Shown here: one piece after another, positions 48,951-59,062 of the stretch
Layout: the number at the start of each line of letters is the position of its first letter
Position numbering within the stretch: the first letter of the stretch is position 1
Assembly (NCBI GenBank): GCA_946699065.1
Contig: CAMPDV010000457.1
Span: forward strand, 1-64,000
Direction of reading: 5' to 3'
Source: Loxodes magnus
Lineage: Eukaryota > Ciliophora > Karyorelictea > Loxodida > Loxodidae
Length of the DNA stretch: 64,000 nt
Program-made: the position numbers and the translations under genes
The notes under the pieces: model-generated
The model's database searches: none
What the model was told of the DNA's origin: nothing
Seen by the model: the letters and a program-made list of their open reading frames with translations, nothing else

Positions 48951-50574
48951 TTAAATATAATTGCTAGTTCTTTTTAGGTTTAAAATAGAAGAGTTAAAAT
49001 AAGCCTAAAGGATTAGATAAAGAAAACTTTATCTAACTATAAGGATAACTCAAGGCGTAATTTTATGAAGCTTCATATTTTTAACTCTATTTAGGTATGA
49101 AGATATTACAGTTAGAAAGAACCTCTGGATATTTGGGGATTATTGTTTATAAATAAATCTAAAATCAGTTAAAAGTATAACAAAAAAGCCAAGAAGTTTA
49201 AGATATTAGCAATTCTCAGTTTTTAAACATATTGCCTAATAATTCAGATACTCACTAATTTATATATGTAACTTACATAAAATGCTAATAATAGCTAACA
49301 CTATATCTAGAAAAATGCCAATATAAAAAATAGAAATAATTATGCTTTTAAGCTTTAATACAATAATAGAAAGATATCTCTAATGTTAATTAATTATAAT
49401 ACTATTTAATCTTCCTTTTTAAACTTAGCTTAATCTTTATAGTTTTTACTCTATCTAGAGTAACTAAGATTAGGTTAAAATTAATATGTTATCAAACCTC
49501 TTTTCTTAATAGCTTTTGAAAGCCTATTTTCTTTCTTAGTACTTAAAATAAAGATCTTTTACCATAAGATATGTATGATACTTCCCAAAGGATTAAAATC
49601 AAAAATTAGTAGCTATTCTTATATGATCACTTAAAAATAAAATTTCTTTTTTAATCTAAATTTCCTGAATACTCTAGCAGTCTTCTTAAGCATTTCTGTA
49701 TAGCACTGACACATAAAAATTCTCTTTTATATCTATCTGCTTGCTCTTTGAATTTTAGAAAGTAAAACATACAATTTCTTAATTATTGATCTAAGCAAAG
49801 AAGATAACTACTAATACTAAATTATTTCTTTTATTGGCTAAAGGTAAGATATCCCTAACTAGCTTATAGCACTTTGAAAGTCAAATTCTTTGATGATTTT
49901 TCTCCTTAATATATATTGATATTTTTGACTAACTCATAATAATAATAAAGTTACCTGTATATATAAAGCAAAAAGTAACTAGCATGTTGATTCTATCTAA
50001 GCTTATGGTTTTGGATAACTTAAAGATTACTTAAACCTTGATAATTTTGTTCACTTCTATTTAGCAATTCTTGACTGAGATTTTGATACTTTTTCTCTTG
50101 AAAAATGAGAAATGGTATTATTAAATTTTTCTTATGCTTAGTGTAATGATACTAAAATAATAAAATTAATTTGATTTTGCTAATTTTTTATTTTATGTCT
50201 TAACTTAAAATTTAAATCTGATGCAAGTACTTTTTTAATCTCCTTTCCCAATACTTTTTAGTCTTTCTTTGATAGTTTTTGCAATGTTTCTTATTAAACT
50301 ATTATATACCAAAATACTTAAGAACTTTAGCATATCTATACTTTATTATTTCTCTTTTTTCACTTGTTTGAATACTTCTAACTTAAAAGTTTAAACCTAA
50401 ACAATTCTATTTCTAAGAGCTAAACTTTTCATAAGGTTAAATAGGACAGAGCCTGATAGAGCACAAATATTTTGAGAGAAAGAAGAAAAGCATTTAGGAA
50501 AGAGAATTAAAGACTTAGAATAATTGAGAGAGGAAGCTTTAAGTCTTTAGCAGATTTGAGAAATCAAACTATTT

Positions 50575-51085
50575 AAAAGTTCCTTACTGATCTGAATTAT
50601 AAATAAGCTTAACTCTATTTATTAATGAGATTGCTAAAATATTAAGCTTAATATCATATTTATGCTTATAACTTCAGTAAGTGTTGATTGCTTAAGCAAA
50701 TGAGAGTGTTTCTACTAATAAATTGTAATGCTACTGAGAATATTTGCTGGGTAATTTTGTATTTAATGATTAGATTAGGATAGAAAATACCTTATACTAT
50801 TATATCTCCCCATATTAGTAACTTTCAGATTTAACTTATAATACTTATAATGAGAGTATACTTTACTAAGGCAATATGATATAGTTAAATATACTTAGAA
50901 TAGTATTTAGTCATATATATGAAACAAATTAAGTTAAGATGATGGAAGAAGATAAATAGAAAGCTTTTAGTAAAATGATTGCTAAATAAGTATTAAAAAG
51001 ACTATACTTACCTTTAAGGATAATACTAGATAACTCTCTACTAAAGATAAAGAACTAAGAGTTTAATTAGAAAATCATTTAAGAT
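50575..51085 (-). repeat. repeat R1, right-arm copy
   Basis: Inverted near-identical copy of 28,580-29,100 and 37,600-38,115. It shares 'aagcttaata' and 'cagatcagtaagg' with the central copy rather than with its own inverted-repeat partner, a sign of exchange among the copies. Confidence 0.85.
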
Positions 51086-51149
51086 AAAACTTAAATTACT
51101 AAATTACTAAATTTATAGAATTGTAAGATCAAATATTCTGAGGAATTAA

Positions 51150-51560
51150 ATAGAATCTATAGTAAGTATTGCTTTATTATATCAATAAATAGATTTAAAG
51201 AATAACTATGTAGAATGATAAAACTAAATATATGCCACATCTATTCAAATAAGATACGGTTATCATAAGCTTATTTCTATATGTGATAAGTGGAAAAGCA
51301 GATTTTAAGTTAGCAACTGATATTTATATAATTCTTACAACTCAGTATATAGGGTAACTCCTGAGATTATTTAGTTCATTTGTTATGGTAATCATGAGCA
51401 GAAGATTTGGCTCAAGTAAGAGAATTATTCTTTGAAACTAATTTTGATAAAAGAAATTTCTTCAGAAACTTAATTTATCGAGATTCTAAGTTTAAAGAAG
51501 AGAGGGTATTAAAATATACTAAATAGGCTTGATAAAATATTTGAAATATATCAGCTATTT
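51150..51560 (+). pseudogene. kinesin motor fragment, right arm
   Basis: Inverted counterpart of 28,140-28,560 with the same decayed P-loop region ('gataagtggaaaagcaga', 'ctcagtatatagggtaactcc'). Confidence 0.6.
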
Positions 51561-52189
51561 GCCCTTCTAATATAAATAGATTTAAACATAATTACCATCA
51601 TATCTTTTACTAAGATCAGAAAGAAGAAAATACTATTTTAAAATAGTTTCTACTTATTTAGGGGTAACTAATCTCATAGATCTTTTTGCATGACTGACTG
51701 TTTAAGTATAGCATCTAGATCAAACTATAAAGATTAGATCAAATTTTTTCCAACTTCATTATTCATTTAATGCTATCAGGAAGTTTTATTTAGCAATTTA
51801 TCACTCTATCTTCATAATTACTTTTTGAATTCCCCTAATAAGTCTAAAGGTTTTATTTCAAAGAATAAGGAGATAAATTACTAAATGCTATTGAGTTCTA
51901 CTCTAGATAGTAAATTAATTCTTAATAATGAAAAATCCTTTCTTAGATTTAAGTGAGATACTTTCCTATAAAGTCTGAACTTAGTTATAGAAATCTTTGA
52001 AGAATTTTACATCTAATAAATAATGATTCATTTATTTAGTTATTTTAAAACTTTTGAAGTAGCTTTATTTTAACCTCTCAATTTTGGCTGTTTTAATTAT
52101 CCCTTTTTATACTTAGTTTTTCTATTCCTTTCGCTCTTAAATCTTTCGTTATTGTTAATTTAATTTAAAATCAATTTTTCTATTCTAAT

Positions 52190-55100
52190 ATATGTATTTT
52201 ATTCCTTATTCAATATTCATTTTACTACTCTAGTCTAAATGAAAAAAATGCAAGTAGCTTCTAAAAAATATCCTTTACTTTTATTCTTTATCGTTGTGAA
52301 TTAAAGTTGCTTTATAGACTAAATTCATTAAGTTTACTCCTAAAAGCTACATAATGATGTGCTTACCTGAATTTATTATACCTGCTATTAGTTGTATTAT
52401 TAATATTTATTTAGGTTCAAGTAATTGGTTGCCAACTATTTTAGGAATATGATTGATTTTAACAGACGAACAACTAAATATTCTAACTTATGCACACTTG
52501 AATTTAGCATTAATTTAAGATCAGTCTTTTAAAGATTGTTTTTAAAGCTTAAATAATAGGACTTATCATATTTAAAAAATTAAGTCCTAGGCTTTAACTT
52601 TTTAACTAGACTTAGCCCTTAAAATCACTATTATCGCTTATTATTATCTTTAGCTTTATGATTGCTCGCTGTTCTAAAATATACTTATTATCTCTTAATT
52701 ATTATTTAATTTCTACTATATTAGTAGTAATTAAAATCTCCTCTTTACTATATTTATACCCTTTGTATTATACACTTACTCTAATAAAATTATTTAAAAT
52801 CTAATCTTTTCAAACTGCTTAGTATATTAATACCTTATTATTTTAGCATTTTATAAGCTAATAAGCTTTTATTTTTATTATCAAACTTATAACATACTTC
52901 ATTTTAGCCTACCCTTATGGTGATATTATTCCTTTTCTTTCTACCAAAGAATATAAGATTTAATGAATAAATTATCTAGAAATAAAAATGCTATATTTGT
53001 ATTAATTTAAAGTTAGAAAGGAATTTAAATATAAAATGCTTTTATTTAAAAATGTTTATTTTAAGATATAATCAAAAAGGTTTAAATGGAGTCCTATAAA
53101 TCATATGTACTGCATCACTTTTTCCATTATCTTTTCAAAGGCTGTTGGCTTTTCTAGTACTAAAGTCATTCCTGCGTCTATACAAGCTTAAATATCACTT
53201 TGATGAGTATAAGCTGTGTAACCTATTATTGATCCTTTAAATCCTAATTATCGAAGCTTGATAGTTGCGTCTCAACCGTTCATTATTGGCATTTAACAGT
53301 CCATTATTATTACCTTAATTCCAAGACAACAATTTCTATTGAGCTAGGCTTCATAAAAACTAATGCATTCCTGTCCATTTTAAGCTTCTATATACTTAAT
53401 CTAAGTATTTTCAAATAAACTTGTTAGAGTTAGCCTAATTAATGGAGTATCATCTACTATCATTAGTTCAGGGCACTAACATTTTACTTGATGTTGCATT
53501 AAAGTTCTAAAATCAGGAACAACGAGCTTCTATCCTCTTTAACTTTCCAAAATAAACTGCTCTTCTATAAGTTTGACAGTTACTAAAAATGAAATTGTTG
53601 CTCCTTACTTAGATTTTACTTTCAGTGGAGTTGAACTTCTATTCAACTATTTTACTATAGCATTACATATTGGCAATCCTATATTTGCTGTAGGTAATTC
53701 ATTCAAGGTATTCAAATCACCAAATAGTTCAAGAATTTTTTATTATCTTTACTGATGAATTCCCACACCTTCATCTTGAATCTTTATCTTCAAGTCTACA
53801 GGAGAATTTTCATCTTTTAAAGTCTAAGTAAACTTGATAGTTATAGTAATTTTTGAGTTCGTTTAGGAGTATTTTATAGAGTTTTAAAGTAACTTAGTAA
53901 TCACATTCTTTATTCTATTTCTGTCTCCTTCAATTACTTAGAAGCGATTAATATTAACAAAATTAGTCTAAATCTTTATTTTATTCTCTGAAATTTCTTA
54001 CTTAAGATTTCTTTTTATTTCTTTCAATAGATCTTTGAAAGTAAACTCTTCTTTCTGAAGCTAGAAGCTGTTGTTTTAAATATCCACGTAATCTTTAAAA
54101 TTGTTAACCATCAGAAGAATTTCATTTGCTGATGAGCTAATTAGTTGTAAGTTTTACTCTAGAGTTTATTTGAAGTTCTGCATCTGATTTTATAGTGAGA
54201 TGTTTATCTTATTAATCAGATGGAAAATGTTGGTTATGGGATGTCGTAAATGATGTCCTATGGAACGAATTAGCATCATCTTGTATTTATTTTCTAGATT
54301 CAGTTGAATTTTACTCTCTTGATACTCGTAAATCTAAGTTACATCGTGGAAGCTAATAATTGCAGCCTTAGCTTAGTTAATTTTGATGTTTTGAATGCTT
54401 ACTTTGTAAAACCTATTTTTCTAATTTTAGTTTAAGCTTATGATTTCGAATTTTTTAACTTCAAAGTTGTCCTGGTAAATATAAGAAAGAAGTTCGTCTT
54501 GAAAGAGTTCAGTTTGAGATTCTAAATATTGAAACTTGTTGATCATCTTAAAGAAATTGCCTTGGAAGAGTTTAGTGGCCTCATCGTTCATATAATAGGT
54601 AATATTGGTGTTAAAAATGACAATTGCATTATCAGTTTAAGTAGCTATGAACTTGAATTGATTGATTTACTCCTTATAAGAGGAATTCAACTTGAACATC
54701 TTTCTATTTATCTAATCGTTAAAGTAGAAAAAAATGAACTCAAGATTCTAAAGGATACATATAATGGATAATTAGTAGAAGGTTCAGTTCTAGAATTATT
54801 CCAGATTAAGGCATAAGAAAATAGTTCCAACTATGCTTATAAAGCAGTTGAAGACAAAATCTTGTACTATAAAGAATCCTGAAATTAGCTTACAGCACTG
54901 GAATGCTCAGATATTGAAACTACTGCTAGTTTCATCTTTCATCATATCTAAACAGAAGAAGAACCCAACAAAGATCGTTGCTTTTGCAAGTTGGATAGAA
55001 TATTAAGGAAATCTTCTTAGAGTTCGTAGCAAAATATATCCTACAGGTACATTTGAAAATAGTCAAAAAAACTCGCCATCAATTTTATAGAAGAGAAATT

Positions 55101-55260
55101 GAGCAAGGGTTCAAAATGAGAAATTGAGGATAACTGCTTTGTAAAGTAAGCTCAGTAGGAAAGCATGTTTGGACACAGAATGCTACTTGAAATTTTTCTC
55201 ACTCTTTTTACTCTTAAGCTTTTATTAGTTCATTATAATAAAGATGCTTTATACACTTAA
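52190..55260 (+). repeat. 3-kb direct repeat, copy with HK4
   Basis: Direct copy of 42,480-45,620 starting within about 50 bases of the end of the inverted-repeat right arm. Contains HK4 and its 3' flank. Confidence 0.75.
53101..55233 (-). CDS. hybrid histidine kinase HK4
   Basis: 711 codons (ATG 55,233; TGA 53,103-53,101). Same length and domain order as HK1-3, but the most diverged of the four at the 5' end (for example the loop at residues 115-125) and with a different last dipeptide (Tyr-Ile instead of Ser-Leu). H-box His 327, N-box Asn 451, receiver Asp 594-595 and Asp 645 and Lys of EKP are all present. Trp 109 is TGA (54,907-54,909) as in HK1; residues 41 and 654 are TGA as in all copies. 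Open throughout, so probably functional. Confidence 0.9.
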
Positions 55261-57500
55261 AAAAAAACGATATGACTATATTAGAAGTAATTAACATTAT
55301 ACTCTTAAAAAAAATTAACAACAGTTAAGTTAACTAAACCTTCTTCTAGAATTGCATACCGTTTTAGTCTAACTTTTTGCAAGTTCTAACACCATTTTGA
55401 TATAAAAACTGGAAAAATTGACATTGGATTTCCTAGTAAAGTTTTAAAAAATTCAAGCCTTTTTTTGTTAATTGATATGTTTCATGTAAAGCTTTTTCTT
55501 AGGTTTTAATTATGGGTTTTTTATTATTAAATCCCAGAAATTAAGTTAGAAGGCTTCTAGAAATACTCCAACAAACACTATCTCCTATCTCCTTCTTCCA
55601 ATACTCTCTACAAGCTTTTACCAAATTTAAATTATAAATTTATATACTACAGCTAGTAATAGCTTTACTTGATATTCTACTAAGCTAGGTTTTATTTTCC
55701 TTCACTAGTTCAGGAATTAAAGAATTGGTTAATAATTCAAATTTAGCTAAAAACCATTTATTTAAGTTTTTAAATTACAAAGATACATAATAATGATACC
55801 TCTTGCTATGATCTAAGCTTTAAGTAGTTTGCTTCTTTCCTACCTTTTTATTCTTTTTTCTCTTTTCATAATTCGAGAAAATATCTTCCAAATGTTTATT
55901 TAGTAACGTGAAGCTAATTCTTTCAATTTATAGATCAAAGAGTAAAAATTAAAGTGAGAGACTAGTTAAAAGGTACTAAGGTTAATAGCAATAAGTTAGG
56001 GTAGCAATAACAGTTTGAATATTAAATAAGTAAACTTCATTTTCCAGCTGGAAATTACAATTTAATTCCAGAAAATAGTTTCTTCTCCTCACTAAAACTA
56101 CAGAGCAGGCATAAATTTAAAGACAGGTACTTTAAAATACCTAAAGGCTGGAAATGAGTATAAAACATTTTGAATTCAGTTAGACTGGATAAGAAAGATA
56201 TGTCTAAGGAACTAGTTTGAAGATGCAATCAGAAGCAGATAAATAACATAATTTCTTATCTCAAATAAAGTAAAAATAGAATGAGCCATATGGAGTGATT
56301 TATCGATTATACACATTAAGTCAATTAAAGTATCTAAAAGAAACAAGAGTATTCTAATTATGGAATCCCGATGTGTTCAGTTAATATCATAGTTTATAAA
56401 GAAGTGGAAATTGAAATCAGAAGCAAGAAGAAATATTAGAAAGATCTTCGAAAGAAAAGAGTAAGATTCATAAAAGGATTCTAAAAAGCAATATTTTTTT
56501 CGACACAAGTAAGAAAAAAAAATCTAAATCAGTTCAAGCAGATAAAACTGAGTAAACACTGAGAGTAATAAAGAAGTATGATTAAAATTAATAGCAAAGA
56601 TTAAAGAAAGATAAGTTAAAAGATAATTGGAAGCAAATAGATTTCTAAAAATAATTATCTTTATTTAAGTTTTATAACTCTAAAAATATATAATTTGGTT
56701 ATATAAGTAAAAGGTTAACTTAGATTTTAGCTTGAAACAAGTAAATGAAAAAAAAAGAGTTCAATTTAATGATTTTATATTAAAGAATATAGTAAAATAT
56801 ATATCAGTAACTTCTTTTTGCTTTATCCTTGAATTTATATATGACTATGATATATAAAAAGAAAATAGCATATCTTAGTCTAATAGTCCATTTTATAGTA
56901 TAAAGAAAATCAAAAGCTAAATGATTAATAGAAAATAAATTAAACTGCCTATAAAAGTATTGAAAGGTCAATGGGAAAAGATATGCATTTTTGGAATAAG
57001 AAGACCTGTGAATGGTTATATTTAGCACAAAGATATTAAATGATTTACTACTAAAAATAGACGCCTAAATAAAAAGGTATAAAATCTCCCAATCAAGTTA
57101 CATACATAAAATAGATAAGCATTTGAAAGAAAAGCATAGGCTAAATTAAGTTAAAATTTTCAAGCACAAAACATAAAAAAACTCAGGGTAGCCATCCAAT
57201 AAAAGCTTCGGAAGAAAAAGCAACTGATATTTTTTAATCTTTGAGATTTTAATTTTACATAAAATGGATCCATAAGCATATCTTCTATCCCTATTTCAAT
57301 TATCAAAAAAAACGAAATGCGTTAACATGCTATTAGATAAGTTTAAACTCAATTAGAGTAAAAACTCGCTTATCTTTGACGAAGCACAGCTTGGGTTTAT
57401 AATTACTTATGCAATTTAGAAATAATATCAGCTAACAGTCTTAAATATATACTCTTTAGTTATTTACTAAATTTCTATTATAAATACTATGCTCATAGAG
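55261..57500. repeat. HK 5'-flank repeat, copy at HK4
   Basis: Diverged copy of the 5' flanks of HK1 and HK3. Blocks such as 'gagtaagattcataaaa' (56,459), 'aaaaagcaactga' (57,216) and 'tctttagttatttactaaattt' (57,450) align. No gene is supported; the short open stretch on the minus strand at 56,804-57,028 has no counterpart in the other flanks. Confidence 0.45.
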
Positions 57501-59062
57501 AATTGCTTACATAAATCTCCTTTTAGTGGTGGATTATAAGGCAAGCTACATTATTTTGTTAATGCTTTTGGTATTTTTCTTGATGTAAATCTATATCATG
57601 ATGGTCTTCTTTAGCAAGATAAGTATTTAAAGCTAAAAATTATTTAAGATACTATGACAAGAAGCATCGATGATAAGCAACTAAGCGTTACCTTCTTTAC
57701 TAAGCTAGTAGGATTTTATAAAATTAGCTAGTTAAACACTTGAAAAACTCTTATGCAAAAGGCTATAACTAGGTTAGAGATTATAGTCCATCTGAGTATC
57801 AGATACTAACATATTTTCTCTCTAAAGTATATTAATAGAGAGTCAAGGAAGCGAAACCTCTTTATAATTAGCTAGTATAGTAAAAGCATAATTTTTAAGG
57901 AGGATAAGTAAATAACTCAGCTTTTGATTAAATAAAGAGATTCAACATACCAACATCTATTCTGCCTATTTTAAACAGAGTCATATCACTTAATATTTGA
58001 ACATATCATATCATTAATAATAGATATGCTATATTAAGGGTTATAATAAATAGGTAAAAAGAATCTGTTTAAGAACTTAAAAAGGAACCTATTAAAAATA
58101 GCTTCTATTTATATCGTTTGGAACTAAGTAAAATGAGAGTAACTTCAGAGTAATTAAGTCAAGCTATTGGTAGATAGAAAAAATGGATTAAATTGCAAAA
58201 GGAAAAATTCATAAAATCAATAGAATAGCAAATTTATTATTTATGATTTAGCTCTGCTTGAACATAAAAAGACTAATATCATTATAACAAGCATTTAAGC
58301 AAGAAAATAATTGAAATTAAGCTAAATTAATAATAATGAAATCAAAGTAATTTGAATCTGTATTAAATCATTAAGAAATGTAAGTAAAATCTTAATCACT
58401 TGAGTAAAATACAATCTAGAAACCTTGACAAAGATGATTTTGAAAATAGGTATTTGCTTTATGTTTAAGGCTTAAGTGAAATAATTGCTTGTTAATTATT
58501 ATAGCAAAGTGAGATTTAAAAATATAGTAAATGCTTTTAACTCTTATACTTAAGACGAATTAATGGAAATTTTGAAAAGAACTGCTTATAATTTACCAAT
58601 TTTAGACCTAAAAAGCAACTTTCTATTTTTGCTTTCCAAGAGAAAGATTCTAAAACTTTCAACTAACTAACTAATATTTCGAAGTATATACTCTAAAGGT
58701 GATAGAGCGACTGTATCAGTAGAGAAAATAAACTACAAAAAGAAGGGCTGGAAGTATTAGATATTAAGGTTTTAAGTTTAGAGTGGGTATGATTCAAAAA
58801 CCTTTGATGCTGGATATTTTTTCTAATCTTAATATATCAAATTTTTCTTCATTCTACTAGATTTTTTTAATAACAAAGACAACAACAAAAAAAAGCACTT
58901 TATTACTTTTATTTTCCTTAATATCAATAAATCCTTAAACTTAACGAGAGATGACACTTTTTTAAAGTTACATAAGATAACTATTATTTATTCAACATTA
59001 GGGAGAAACCCTTAAAGTTGATTTTAGTTAAAGCATGATTAATATTAAAATTATAGTAACTT
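57501..59062. other. spacer, nothing recognised
   Basis: AT-rich sequence between the HK4 flank and the 3' end of OSCA copy 4. I see no supported frame, repeat copy or RNA gene in it. Confidence 0.4.

Larger units (their letters stand above)
43288..52145 (-). repeat. giant inverted repeat, right arm
   Basis: Reverse complement of 27,520-36,115, with HK3 in place of HK2 and one extra 320-base insertion (46,068-46,387). The arms are separated by about 7.2 kb of non-palindromic sequence. Confidence 0.9.

Noticed and set aside
23285..54771. Short repeated standard-code ORFs of 60-80 codons inside the kinase genes (for example 43,891-44,073, 44,847-45,062, 54,529-54,771)
   Set aside because: They lie antisense to the four kinases and repeat only because the kinases do.
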